A stretch of 64,000 nucleotides of DNA from assembly GCF_030540835.1 (NCBI RefSeq), contig NZ_JAUOEK010000063.1:56891-120890 (forward strand), given 5' to 3'. Positions 36,000 to 45,493 of the stretch are shown here, piece after piece. The notes beneath the pieces are model-generated. The model was not told where the DNA came from. It worked only from the letters and a program-made list of their open reading frames with translations, and searched no databases. Each line of letters begins with the position of its first letter. Position 1 is the stretch's first letter. This stretch comes from Flavivirga aquimarina. GTDB lineage: Bacteria > Bacteroidota > Bacteroidia > Flavobacteriales > Flavobacteriaceae. A program made the position numbers and the translations under genes.

Positions 36000-36692
36000 A
36001 TGAAAAAAAGACTAGGTATCATATCGTTATTCGTAATACTATTTATAGCATTTATTACTATCTGGAATTATAGCTATCAGCTAGGATTAGAAGAAGCCTA
36101 TATTCCAATAGAAGACCATAGTAATATTTATGCAATTCCTTCGGAGTCAGGTGTTTTTAAGCGCTCGGAACATGCCTTAGATTATAGCAACATGCCGATA
36201 GATGAAAACCATCAAAGGTCATTAACAACCTATTATAAAAACAGGGCCTATCACGGTGCGCCTCCCAGTATTCCACATCCCGTAGAAGAACATCAAAATA
36301 TGGGAGGACAAAGCTGTTTAAAATGTCATGAAAATGGCGGTTTTACAGAAAAGTTTAAGGCGTATGCACCAGTAACACCACATCCAGAATTGGTAAACTG
36401 CAAGCAATGTCATGTAGAACAAAACACAAAAACCTTATTTACATCGGGGCATTATGCCAGTGTAGAGGCTCCTAAAGCCGGGGTAAATAATGCCTTATTA
36501 GGAAGCCCTCCAATGATTCCGCATCAAATTCAATTGCGCGAAAATTGTTTATCCTGTCACGCAGGACCTAGCGCTCCAAAAGAAATTAGAGTGACACATC
36601 CCGAGCGGGTTAACTGTAGACAATGTCATGTGCCTAATAATAAAGAAATGGCAGCAGTAGGAACATTTAAAAGAGTAAGTAATGAAGAATAA
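36000..36692 (+). CDS. napB: NapB-like electron-transfer subunit with four haem sites
   Basis: A 230-residue protein with an N-terminal signal anchor (LGIISLFVILFIAFITIW) and four CXXCH motifs: CLKCH, CKQCH, CLSCH and CRQCH. Classical NapB has two. The two halves repeat each other: GAPPSIPHPVEEHQ with CLKCH and CKQCHV, then GSPPMIPHQIQLRE with CLSCH and CRQCHV. This suggests internal duplication of the NapB dihaem unit. It passes electrons to NapA. The stop codon overlaps the next gene by 11 bp if the first ATG is used there. Confidence 0.88.
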   Translation: MKKRLGIISLFVILFIAFITIWNYSYQLGLEEAYIPIEDHSNIYAIPSESGVFKRSEHALDYSNMPIDENHQRSLTTYYKNRAYHGAPPSIPHPVEEHQNMGGQSCLKCHENGGFTEKFKAYAPVTPHPELVNCKQCHVEQNTKTLFTSGHYASVEAPKAGVNNALLGSPPMIPHQIQLRENCLSCHAGPSAPKEIRVTHPERVNCRQCHVPNNKEMAAVGTFKRVSNEE

Positions 36693-37311
36693 TATAAATA
36701 TGATGAATAAAATAGTTTGTTTTTCTTTTTTCTTACTGATATTTTTTTCCTGCAAGCATCACGAAAATGAATACCATAGCATTACAGATAAGATCGAAGC
36801 CGAAAGCAAGAATTATCAAGGTACCTCCATATCATCTGAAGCACATATAGGAGATCTAAAAACGATTGAAATTACAGAAGGAGAACATACCTTTTTAATA
36901 CCAGAACGGAAAAGCCAAATAAAATCGTATGCATGTACAGAATGCCACACGAAACCTTTAGCGCAGATGCAGAGCAAAGATTTTAAAAAAGCACATTGGG
37001 ATATTAAATTAGATCATGCCAATGAAAATACGATGAATTGTGTGACTTGTCATAATCCAGATAACATGGATCATTTAAAAAGTTTAACAGGAAATACGAT
37101 TGATTTTAATCATAGTTATAACCTGTGTAACCAATGCCATACCAAGCAGTTTGAAGATTGGAAAGGAGGCGCACATGGTAAGCGTATAGGGGGGTGGGCA
37201 CCACCAAGAGCATCTATGACCTGTGTAAACTGTCATAACCCACACAAACCCCATTTTGAGTCGAGATGGCCAGCACGTTTTAATACTCAAAAGGTAAAAG
37301 AAAGAGAATAA
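36682..37311 (+). CDS. tetrahaem cytochrome c lipoprotein
   Basis: A 209-residue protein with lipobox LIFFSC and four CXXCH motifs (CTECH, CVTCH, CNQCH, CVNCH). The start may instead be the ATG at 36700 or 36703, which removes the overlap with napB. Next to an Fe-S protein and an NrfD-type subunit it takes the place of the multihaem subunit of quinol-oxidising complexes such as Qrc or alternative complex III. It probably links that module to NapB in the periplasm. Role is inferred from the gene order. Confidence 0.8.
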   Translation: MKNNINMMNKIVCFSFFLLIFFSCKHHENEYHSITDKIEAESKNYQGTSISSEAHIGDLKTIEITEGEHTFLIPERKSQIKSYACTECHTKPLAQMQSKDFKKAHWDIKLDHANENTMNCVTCHNPDNMDHLKSLTGNTIDFNHSYNLCNQCHTKQFEDWKGGAHGKRIGGWAPPRASMTCVNCHNPHKPHFESRWPARFNTQKVKERE

Positions 37312-37345
37312 TAAACACCATTTATGGCATTAATAATATTTAGGT

Positions 37346-38473
37346 ATGAGTAATAATAACAAAAAATGGTTTTCATTAAATCTTGGTAAAAAGGAGCACG
37401 TGTCTTCCAGCTCTTGTAGTTGTGGAAAAACTTCTGGAGGTTGTGGCGGAACGTCAAAAGCTCATGATATGACCGACGATGAGTTTGCAGAAGCAGCTAT
37501 AAAAGCATCTATAGGAGAAGAAAGAACCAAAGATGGATTTGAGCAGGTTTTTGATGTTAAGATGGATAGACGAACGGCTTTTAAAAAATTAACAGCCAGT
37601 TTGTTAATTGGAGCAGGTGCCGTGAGTACCTCTTGCAATGTGATTAGTGGCGATGAAAGCAAAGAAAAAGCACAAATAGATTGGGAAGAACAATTTAAAG
37701 GCAACTATAAATTGATGACCGATGAAGAAAGACAAGCTACCGTAGACAGGTTGGTACGCTCGTACCAGTTAAGAACAGGAAAGACGATTAATATGTCTTC
37801 TAAAAATGCAGAAGAAGATGTCTTATTTGGTTATGCTTTTAATATTTCTAAATGTCAGGGTTATATGGATTGTGTCAATGCTTGTGTAGAAGAAAACAAT
37901 CAGGACCGAAACTCAGAGATGCAGTACATTAGGATACATGAAATGAAGGATGGAAAGGGTTTCAATTTTAATGAGGCAGACGACAACTATTATCATGAAG
38001 TACCAGCCGAAGGGCATTTTTATATGGGAACACAATGTTTTCACTGCGATAACCCGCCATGTGTAGAGGTATGTCCTGTACAAGCCACTTGGAGAGAAGA
38101 TGATGGATTGGTTGTAGTAGATTACGATTGGTGTGTAGGTTGTAGATATTGTATGGCGGCATGCCCTTATGATGGTAGACGCTTTAACTGGAGCAAACCA
38201 GAAGTACCCGAAGAAGCCATTAATAAGAATCAGCATTACTTAGGAAATCGTATGCGTAAAAAAGGTGTTATGGAAAAATGCACCTTCTGTGTACAACGAT
38301 CCAGAGCCGGAAAAAACCCAGCTTGTGTAGAAGCATGCCCTACGGGAGCACGTATTTTTGGAAATCTATTAGACCCCAATAGCACCATTAGATGGGTTTT
38401 AGAAAACAAGAAAGTATTTAGGTTAAAAGAAGATTTAGGAACAGAACCTAAGTTCTGGTATTTTATGGACTAA
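37346..38473 (+). CDS. four-cluster-type Fe-S protein of an NrfD-linked complex
   Basis: A 375-residue protein. A Cys-rich leader (SSSSCSCGKTSGGCGG) is followed by a Tat-like MDRRTAFKKLTASLLIGAGA. Ferredoxin motifs are CFHCDNPPCVEVCP, CVGCRYCMAACPYDGRR and CTFCVQ with CVEACPTGA. The first cluster motif reads KCQGYMDCVNAC: a tyrosine replaces the expected second cysteine of CxxCxxCxxxC. The rest resembles NrfC, PsrB, DmsB and ActB. It would carry electrons between the NrfD-type membrane subunit and the periplasmic cytochromes. Confidence 0.87.
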   Translation: MSNNNKKWFSLNLGKKEHVSSSSCSCGKTSGGCGGTSKAHDMTDDEFAEAAIKASIGEERTKDGFEQVFDVKMDRRTAFKKLTASLLIGAGAVSTSCNVISGDESKEKAQIDWEEQFKGNYKLMTDEERQATVDRLVRSYQLRTGKTINMSSKNAEEDVLFGYAFNISKCQGYMDCVNACVEENNQDRNSEMQYIRIHEMKDGKGFNFNEADDNYYHEVPAEGHFYMGTQCFHCDNPPCVEVCPVQATWREDDGLVVVDYDWCVGCRYCMAACPYDGRRFNWSKPEVPEEAINKNQHYLGNRMRKKGVMEKCTFCVQRSRAGKNPACVEACPTGARIFGNLLDPNSTIRWVLENKKVFRLKEDLGTEPKFWYFMD

Positions 38474-38496
38474 TAATGATGCGTAATTATATTTAA

Positions 38497-39720
38497 ATGA
38501 GACGATTAAGAGTTTTTAAAAGTTTAGTTAAAGATAGCTTAGATACTATTACACATGGTTCTAAAAAATATCATTTATGGATGGCATTTTTAACTTTCGG
38601 TATGTTGGTTGGCATGTATTGCTATTCCATACAACTAGAACATGGACTTAGTGTTACAGGTATGACAGATAGAGTGAGCTGGGGATTGTATATTTCTAAT
38701 TTTACTTTTTTAGTTGGTGTTGCAGCAGCAGCAGTCATGTTAGTCATGCCAACCTATGTTTTAAAAGATATAGATTTTAAACAAGCCGTACTAATTGGAG
38801 AAGGACTCGCCGTGTCTGCTTTAATTATGTGCTTAGCTTTTGTAGTTGCAGATATGGGAGGACCTTCGGTTTTATGGCATATGATTCCGGGTATAGGCGT
38901 GTTTAATTTCCCAAATTCTATGTTAACCTGGGACGTATTGGTACTTAATGGCTATCTGTTTTTAAACATAACTATACCTTTTTATATATTATTTAGGCAT
39001 TACCAAGGTAAAGAGGCTAAATCTAGAGTGTATATCCCAGGAGCGCTTTTATCCGTTTTTTGGGCAGTAGCCATTCACTTAGTAACAGCATTCCTTTATC
39101 AAGGACTACAAGCACGTCCGTTTTGGAACAATGCTTTGTTAGGACCTCGGTTTTTGGCTTCGGCATTTGCGGCAGGACCAGCATTAATTATTTTGGTTTT
39201 AGCCATTATTAGAAACTTTACAGAATTTAAAATTCAAGATAAGACCATTAAAAAGATAGCAATGGTTGTTACAGTGGCAGCTCAGATAAATTTAATCATG
39301 TTGATTTCTGAATTATTCAAAGAATTTTATGCACCTACACACCATAGTGAAAGTGCCTATTATCTTTTCTTTGGATTGCATGGTAAAGATGCTTTATTGC
39401 CATGGATATGGACGGCTATTCCTTTAAATGTTCTGGCTACGGTCTTACTGACTTTTCATAAGCTTAGAAACAATTTTAAAGTGCTGTTTTTCTGTTGCTT
39501 TATTTTATTTATTGCAATATGGATAGAAAAAGGCTTCGGACTTATTGTTCCAGGCTTTATTCCAGGGCCTTATGGGAAAATAGCAGAATATACACCAACA
39601 GGTATTGAAATAGGCGTAACATTAGGTATATGGGCACTAGGCGCATTTGTATTTACTATACTAGCTAAAACAGCTATAGGTATAGAATTGGGGAAATTAA
39701 AATATAAAAAGAATTCATAA
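38497..39720 (+). CDS. NrfD/PsrC-family membrane quinol dehydrogenase subunit
   Basis: A 407-residue protein with about ten transmembrane segments; DRVSWGLYISNFTFLVGVAA and GPRFLASAFAAGPALIIL are typical of the NrfD/PsrC family (ActC, QrcD, HybB). It would bind menaquinol and feed electrons to the preceding Fe-S and cytochrome subunits, replacing NapC. It ends the nap operon, and a 204-bp non-coding region separates it from nrfH. Confidence 0.9.
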   Translation: MRRLRVFKSLVKDSLDTITHGSKKYHLWMAFLTFGMLVGMYCYSIQLEHGLSVTGMTDRVSWGLYISNFTFLVGVAAAAVMLVMPTYVLKDIDFKQAVLIGEGLAVSALIMCLAFVVADMGGPSVLWHMIPGIGVFNFPNSMLTWDVLVLNGYLFLNITIPFYILFRHYQGKEAKSRVYIPGALLSVFWAVAIHLVTAFLYQGLQARPFWNNALLGPRFLASAFAAGPALIILVLAIIRNFTEFKIQDKTIKKIAMVVTVAAQINLIMLISELFKEFYAPTHHSESAYYLFFGLHGKDALLPWIWTAIPLNVLATVLLTFHKLRNNFKVLFFCCFILFIAIWIEKGFGLIVPGFIPGPYGKIAEYTPTGIEIGVTLGIWALGAFVFTILAKTAIGIELGKLKYKKNS

Positions 39721-39879
39721 CTTTAATACTTTAAGTTTATAAAAAATTAAGTTTAAAATATTATTAAATATGACATATATCAGTTTATTAATTCTTAAAA
39801 AATAAGAGATTTACACTAGTTTTAAAAGTGCTTATAGTACTTATAATATTACTTAATGTATTCTTTTAATTGTCAATAA

Positions 39880-39899
39880 AGTATCTCACGTTAGATACT
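39880..39899. promoter_or_regulatory. AGTATCT-N6-AGATACT palindrome before nrfH
   Basis: Perfect 7-bp arms lie 25 bp before the nrfH start. The size fits a dimeric regulator site. It is different from both TGATAATTGTCA and TAAGTATTAATACTTA, but the inner GTATC/GATAC arms are of similar type. Confidence 0.4.
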
Positions 39900-39924
39900 C
39901 TAATTAAGATAGAAATTTAACAAA

Positions 39925-40524
39925 GTGAACCTTAAAAAAAATATATTACCAGATAAAAAATCGAGATGGCGAACCGTTGCGGTTTTTTTTATAGCTGTAA
40001 TTACCGGCTTAGGTTTTTTTATGTCTAAAGAAGCAGAATTGGTTTCTTATATGTCTGATAGCCCACAAGCCTGTGTAAATTGCCATGTTATGACACCTGT
40101 ATATAATAGTTGGATGCATAGTTCTCATAGAGAATGGGCAAACTGTAATGATTGTCATGTGCCACATAATAATGTTTTTAATAAATATTATTTTAAGGCT
40201 AAAGATGGTTTGTTTCATGCTTCGGTGTTTACACTAAGATTAGAACCAGAAGTTATGTTTATGAGAGAGGAATCTCAAGAGGTGGTCCAAAACAATTGTA
40301 TTCGTTGCCATGTGCAGCAAGTAACACAAACCAAATATGATGGCTGGATAGACGATCATAGAAAAAACAGAACAGAAAGGCAATGTTGGAGTTGCCACCA
40401 AGAAGTACCACATGGTACAGTTCATGGCATATCAACTATAAAAAATAATATAGCACCTCTTCCTACAGATTCAGAAGAGGCAGTAATTCCAGATTGGTTA
40501 GAAGAACAAATAGTAGACAAATAA
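39925..40524 (+). CDS. nrfH: cytochrome c nitrite reductase membrane subunit
   Basis: A 199-residue NapC/NirT-family quinol dehydrogenase starting with GTG. One membrane anchor (AVFFIAVITGLGFFM) is followed by four haem motifs: CVNCH, CNDCH, CIRCH and CWSCH. It passes electrons from menaquinol to NrfA. It lies 9 bp before nrfA. Because NrfH can oxidise quinol itself, this branch does not need the NrfD-type module upstream. Confidence 0.95.
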   Translation: MNLKKNILPDKKSRWRTVAVFFIAVITGLGFFMSKEAELVSYMSDSPQACVNCHVMTPVYNSWMHSSHREWANCNDCHVPHNNVFNKYYFKAKDGLFHASVFTLRLEPEVMFMREESQEVVQNNCIRCHVQQVTQTKYDGWIDDHRKNRTERQCWSCHQEVPHGTVHGISTIKNNIAPLPTDSEEAVIPDWLEEQIVDK

Positions 40525-40533
40525 TTAAACAAA

Positions 40534-42030
40534 ATGAAAAACAAAGTCTTATTTATTGTTACCGCAGTAGTCGTATTTCTACTGGGATTGTTAGCATCTA
40601 GTATCGTTAACAGAAAAAACGAAGCAAAATATAAATACGTTCCACAAGTTGAAATAAGTGAGAATGAACCACGTAACGAAGAGTGGGGGAAAAATTACCC
40701 CGCAGAGTATCAATCGTTTTTACAAACGGCAGAGACTGATTTTGCGTCTGTTCAAGGTGGGTCTGCTATGAGAGATGTGTTACACGAAGATTCTCGTTTA
40801 GTGGTACTTTGGGCTGGATATGGATTTTCAAAAGATTATAATCAAGGTAGAGGGCATCAATATGCTGTTGAGGATTTAAGAAATTCCCTAAGAACAGGCG
40901 GCCCTAAAGGAAAAGGCGACGGACCGATGCCTGCAACATGTTGGACCTGTAAAAGCCCAGATGTTCCTCGTTTAATGAATGAAAAAGGCATTGCCGAATT
41001 CTATTCAGGAAAATGGGCAGATAAAGGTGCTGAGGTTGTAAACCCTATAGGTTGTGCAGATTGTCACGATTCAAAGACTATGAAATTAACCATTTCAAGA
41101 CCTGCCTTAGTAGAGGCTTTTGAAGAGATGGGGAAAGACATCAATCAAGCAACACATCAGGAAATGCGTTCATTGGTTTGCGCACAATGTCATGTAGAAT
41201 ACTATTTTGATAAGAAAATACCCGGTAAAGAAGGTGTTCCTTATTTAAAATTCCCTTGGAAGAATGGTATGTCTGTTGAAGCCATGGAGAAGTATTACGA
41301 CGATATAAATTTTTCAGATTGGACACATAAATTAAGCCGAGCGCCTATGCTTAAAGCACAGCATCCCGGTTACGAAACCTATTTAACCGGAGTACATGCA
41401 GATAGAGGGGTGTCTTGTGCAGACTGTCATATGCCTTATAAGAGTGAAGGTGGACAAAAATTTACAGATCACCATATACAATCGCCATTAAATAATGTTT
41501 CTAATGCATGTCAGGTTTGTCATAGAGAAGATGCCGATAAATTAAAATTGAATGTTTACGAGCGTCAACAAAAAGCAACCGAAAACAGGTTAAAATTAGA
41601 AGACTTTATAGTTAAGGCTCATATAGAAGCTAAAAAAGCCTGGGATTTAGGAGCTACAGAAGAGCAGATGAAAGATATTTTAATGGATATTCGTCATGCA
41701 CAATGGCGTTGGGATTATTCGGCAGCGGCACATGGAGCGTCTTTTCATTCACCTGTTGAAACTGCCAGGGTTATGGGAGGTGCATTTACCATTATTCAAG
41801 AAGGGCGTTTAAAATTAGCTAGATTATTATCAGAATTAGGATATAATAAACCTGTTGAGATGCCCGATATTTCTACAAAAGAAAAAGCGCAAACCTATAT
41901 TGGTTTAGATGTTGAAAAGATGAAAGAAGAAAAAGAAGCATTTAAGCAAAACCTAGTACCAAAATGGTTAGAAGAGGCAAAAACTCGAGAAGCTGGTTAC
42001 GATGCTAAAAAAGTATCAATGACAAAATAA
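40534..42030 (+). CDS. nrfA: pentahaem ammonia-forming nitrite reductase
   Basis: A 498-residue protein with an N-terminal signal anchor. The active-site haem motif is CWTCK, with lysine as ligand, followed by CADCH, CAQCH, CADCH and CQVCH. The QCHVEYYF segment and the HSP-type ligand SFHSPVE are in place. It reduces nitrite to ammonium in the periplasm. Together with NapA this gives dissimilatory nitrate reduction to ammonium. Confidence 0.98.
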   Translation: MKNKVLFIVTAVVVFLLGLLASSIVNRKNEAKYKYVPQVEISENEPRNEEWGKNYPAEYQSFLQTAETDFASVQGGSAMRDVLHEDSRLVVLWAGYGFSKDYNQGRGHQYAVEDLRNSLRTGGPKGKGDGPMPATCWTCKSPDVPRLMNEKGIAEFYSGKWADKGAEVVNPIGCADCHDSKTMKLTISRPALVEAFEEMGKDINQATHQEMRSLVCAQCHVEYYFDKKIPGKEGVPYLKFPWKNGMSVEAMEKYYDDINFSDWTHKLSRAPMLKAQHPGYETYLTGVHADRGVSCADCHMPYKSEGGQKFTDHHIQSPLNNVSNACQVCHREDADKLKLNVYERQQKATENRLKLEDFIVKAHIEAKKAWDLGATEEQMKDILMDIRHAQWRWDYSAAAHGASFHSPVETARVMGGAFTIIQEGRLKLARLLSELGYNKPVEMPDISTKEKAQTYIGLDVEKMKEEKEAFKQNLVPKWLEEAKTREAGYDAKKVSMTK

Positions 42031-42066
42031 AACTTATATTAATAAACTAAAAACACTAACTAAAGG

Positions 42067-42110
42067 GATAGCATTTGGAGGTAAAACTACAAATGTTATC
42101 TTTCTTTTTT
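42067..42110 (+). terminator. terminator or attenuator between nrfA and ccsBA
   Basis: GATAGCATTTG (42067-42077) pairs with CAAATGTTATC (42090-42100), one G-U pair, followed by TTTCTTTTTT. It lies 12 bp before the ccsBA start, so it may reduce rather than block transcription of that gene. Confidence 0.75.
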
Positions 42111-42121
42111 AAGGCAATTTT

Positions 42122-45100
42122 ATGCAAAAATTATATAAACTCTTTTCATCATCAAGTTTAGCATTATTACTGTTATTAGTTTTTGCTATTGCTATGGCAA
42201 CCGCTACCTTCATAGAAAATGATTTTGGTACAGCTACTGCATGGGCAACTATTTATGATGCCAAATGGTTTGAGTTTGTCATGTTGGGATTAACCATTTC
42301 TTTTATTGCCAATATCTTCAAATACAAACTTTTTCGTAAAGAAAAATGGGCCACATTATTATTTCATGTAGCATTTATTGTTATAGTTTTGGGGGCAGGG
42401 ATTACAAGATATATGTCTTATGGAGGTATTATGCGAATTCGAGAAGGTGCTTCTTCAAATATTGTTATATCCGACACTAACTTTTTAACAGCAACTATTA
42501 CCAATGGTGTTGATACCAAAACCATAAAAGAAAAATTATCATTTTCTCCTATAAAGAATAATGATTTTACACTCACTACCGACTTTAATGGTAAAGCCAT
42601 AACTGTATCGTATCAAGATTTTATAGCAGATGCGGTTCCAGAAATAGTTCAAGATGATAAAGGTGAGCCACTTTTAGAAATGGTTGTAACTGTTGGAGAA
42701 GGCAGGAATACAGTGTATCTTAAAAAGGGTGAAATTGAAAAGATAGGTAAGCACCAGCATGAAATTGGTTTCAATACCAATAGAGAAGATATTATTAACA
42801 TTATAGAAGAAAAAGGTGTGTTTAGTATTAAAGCGCCACATGATTTAGACTTCTTTATTATGTCGTCTCAACAGGCAGGTAAAATTGTTAAAGATAGCTT
42901 ACAGGCTATTACTTTACGAACATTATACAGGCATGGAGATATTTCTTTTGTGCCCTTAATGTATTATGAAAAAGGTAAATTTCATTTAAAAAGCGATTCA
43001 GAAAATACTAAGGACAATGACAAAACCAGAGATGATGCTTTAGTTGTGAATGTTTCTGTTGATGGAGAAGAACAACCTGCAAATATTTTATATAGAGAAG
43101 GCTTTTTACCAACACATCATCATATAGAGCTTAATGACACAAAAGTTACGCTGTCGTATGGCGCAGCGGCAATTCAAACCCCATTTTCAATTCAATTAGA
43201 CGATTTTCAATTAGAACGATATCCGGGATCTTCAAGTCCGTCTGCCTATGCCAGTGAAGTAACCATTTTGGATAACGATATAAAAACACCATTCCGAATT
43301 TTTATGAATAATGTTCTGGATTATAAAGGCTATCGCTTTTTTCAAGCCAGTTACGATACCGATGAAAAAGGCACTGTACTTTCTGTAAATCATGATAGAT
43401 TAGGAACCTTTGTAACGTATTTAGGGTATTTATTAATGATGGTCGGTATGTTTTTTACCCTTTTTGGGAAAACATCGCGTTTTAGATTTATCAATAAAAA
43501 GTTAAAGCAGCTTAAGAAAAAAACGGTTATAGCATCATGTGTGTGTCTTTTTGGTTTAGCTAATACTTTTGCACAAACTCCTTCAATCGATTCGTTAACG
43601 ATATCGGTTGAAAAGGCTATCGAGAATCAAGAAATAGATAAGCAACACGCCGCATTTTTTGGTAGGCTGTTGGTTCAGGATTTAGATGGACGTATAAAAC
43701 CAATAAATACACTGGCATCGGAATTCCTTAGAAAGATTTCCAGAAAATCTAGATTTACTTATCCATTAGATGATAAAAAAATAGTACTGGATGCGAACCA
43801 AACCTTCTTAGCTATGCATATGTTGCCACATATTTGGCAGCGTGTACCCATTATTAAGGCTGACTTTGCAAAAACAGGAGCGTTATTTGATAACATCCCC
43901 AAAGGAAAAAATAACCTAATAGCATTCACCAATTTATTACATGAGAATGGTGATTACCTCTTAACAAATCAGGTTGAAGAAGCCAATAAAAAGAAACCAG
44001 CAGAACGTAATGAGTTTGATAAAGAGGTCTTAAAAATAGATGAACGCTTTAATATTCTTTACAATGTGTTTATAGGGAATTATATGAAAATTTTCCCCAA
44101 TAAAAATGACACTAATAACACTTGGTTTAGTTACACACACAGTTTTGATGATTTCCCGGAAGAAGATGGTCAGTTTGCAAAAAGTATTATCCCTTCGTAT
44201 TTTAAAGACATTGCTGTAAAAAACTACGAAAGTGCTCATGAAAAGCTTAGTTATATAAAAAAATATCAAGAAATTTTGGGTGCTGAGGTGATTCCAACCC
44301 CAGAGCGTATAGAAGCCGAATTGTGGTATAACAAAGCCAATATTAACTTTTGGTTGTTTCAGGTGTTTTTTACACTTGGTTTTGTTTTGTTGATTTTAGC
44401 TATTGTTAGAATGTTTTCAAATAAAAAATGGGTAGCGTTTTTAAACAATGCGTTTATCATTCTAACATTGGTCTCTTTTCTTTGCTTTACCGGAAATATT
44501 TTATTGCGTTGGTATGTAGCACAACATGCTCCATGGAGTAATGGTTACGAAATGCTAATTTTTGTAGCTTGGGTATTGGTATTGTGCGGATTGATAACGT
44601 TTAGGAAATCTGATTTTTCACTTCCACTATCTACACTGTTTTCTGGTGCTTTGTTGTTTGTTAGTTATTTAGATTGGTTGAGTCCGGAGATTACCAATTT
44701 AATGCCAGTATTAAAATCGTATTGGTTAAAAATCCATGTAGCTACTATTGTAAGTAGTTATGCGCCTTTGGCATTGTCGGCTATTTTAGGATTGATGGCT
44801 TTGTTATTATTGATCTTTAAAACACAAAAAACAAAAGACACTATAGAGATTAAAATTAAAGAGCTTACTTATATTAACGAAATAGCAATGACTATTGGTT
44901 TGTTTGTACTTGCCGTAGGCACTTTTTTAGGAGGTGTATGGGCGAATGAATCCTGGGGGCGTTATTGGGCATGGGATCCTAAAGAAACCTGGGCATTAAT
45001 AAGTATTATCGTTTATGCCATCGTACTACATTTGCGTTTTATTCCAAAATTGAATAATATGTACGTCCTTAATGTAGCCAGTATGTTTGCGTTTTGGTCT

Positions 45101-45274
45101 ATTATAATGACATCTTTTGGTGTTAATTATTACCTCTCGGGTTTACATAGTTATGCAGCTGGCGACCCTTTGCCTATTCCTGTTTTTGTATATGTTTTAG
45201 CTGTATTTATGATCATTGTAACTATTGTGGCTGCAATTAGAAATCGTGATAACCAGGTCGTTTCTGAAAAATAA
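42122..45274 (+). CDS. ccsA: cytochrome c biogenesis protein, ResB-CcsA fusion
   Basis: A 1050-residue membrane protein. The N-terminal third is ResB/Ccs1-like, with the LFRKEKWATLLFHVAFI segment. The central part is a long periplasmic region that continues with a second signal-like helix (CVCLFGLANTFAQ, about 475-488). The C-terminal third is CcsA with the haem-binding WWD-type motif ESWGRYWAWDPKETW and conserved histidines. It exports haem and attaches it to CXXCH motifs. Such fusions (CcsBA, NrfI) accompany nrf operons. It would serve the many c-type cytochromes encoded here, and possibly the CXXCK site of NrfA. Confidence 0.93.
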   Translation: MQKLYKLFSSSSLALLLLLVFAIAMATATFIENDFGTATAWATIYDAKWFEFVMLGLTISFIANIFKYKLFRKEKWATLLFHVAFIVIVLGAGITRYMSYGGIMRIREGASSNIVISDTNFLTATITNGVDTKTIKEKLSFSPIKNNDFTLTTDFNGKAITVSYQDFIADAVPEIVQDDKGEPLLEMVVTVGEGRNTVYLKKGEIEKIGKHQHEIGFNTNREDIINIIEEKGVFSIKAPHDLDFFIMSSQQAGKIVKDSLQAITLRTLYRHGDISFVPLMYYEKGKFHLKSDSENTKDNDKTRDDALVVNVSVDGEEQPANILYREGFLPTHHHIELNDTKVTLSYGAAAIQTPFSIQLDDFQLERYPGSSSPSAYASEVTILDNDIKTPFRIFMNNVLDYKGYRFFQASYDTDEKGTVLSVNHDRLGTFVTYLGYLLMMVGMFFTLFGKTSRFRFINKKLKQLKKKTVIASCVCLFGLANTFAQTPSIDSLTISVEKAIENQEIDKQHAAFFGRLLVQDLDGRIKPINTLASEFLRKISRKSRFTYPLDDKKIVLDANQTFLAMHMLPHIWQRVPIIKADFAKTGALFDNIPKGKNNLIAFTNLLHENGDYLLTNQVEEANKKKPAERNEFDKEVLKIDERFNILYNVFIGNYMKIFPNKNDTNNTWFSYTHSFDDFPEEDGQFAKSIIPSYFKDIAVKNYESAHEKLSYIKKYQEILGAEVIPTPERIEAELWYNKANINFWLFQVFFTLGFVLLILAIVRMFSNKKWVAFLNNAFIILTLVSFLCFTGNILLRWYVAQHAPWSNGYEMLIFVAWVLVLCGLITFRKSDFSLPLSTLFSGALLFVSYLDWLSPEITNLMPVLKSYWLKIHVATIVSSYAPLALSAILGLMALLLLIFKTQKTKDTIEIKIKELTYINEIAMTIGLFVLAVGTFLGGVWANESWGRYWAWDPKETWALISIIVYAIVLHLRFIPKLNNMYVLNVASMFAFWSIIMTSFGVNYYLSGLHSYAAGDPLPIPVFVYVLAVFMIIVTIVAAIRNRDNQVVSEK

Positions 45275-45430
45275 TGACTATTTGAAAAGAAATAATGAGG
45301 TTTTGTAGTTAAAACCAATTTTAACAAAGTTATATCTGCGAATACTATAAAAATGACTGGTCAAAATTACTTTGTTGCGATTTTGGATGTTGATTTTTGG
45401 TTTTCTCTCAAAAATTAGTACCCTAAACAT

Positions 45431-45456
45431 AAATATAAGTATTAATACTTATATTT
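45431..45456. promoter_or_regulatory. 26-bp perfect palindrome, operator before the fnr-type gene
   Basis: The core TAAGTATTAATACTTA (45436-45451) extends to a perfect 26-bp palindrome. It overlaps a TATATTTG -7 element at 45450-45457, so binding should block transcription of the regulator gene. Related sites are at 46415 and 51427. Confidence 0.75.
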
Positions 45457-45493
45457 GTTTGAGAGCTATTAAATTTCAGATGTCTTTAAAAGA

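Noticed and set aside
36682..37311. Tetrahaem lipoprotein as NapC or NrfH
   Set aside because: It has a lipobox rather than a membrane helix, and haem spacing and sequence do not match the NapC/NirT family.
39826..39860. AAGTGCTTATAGTACTT before nrfH as an operator of the TAAGTA family
   Set aside because: The centre is three bases too long and the following TACTTA copies are direct, not inverted.
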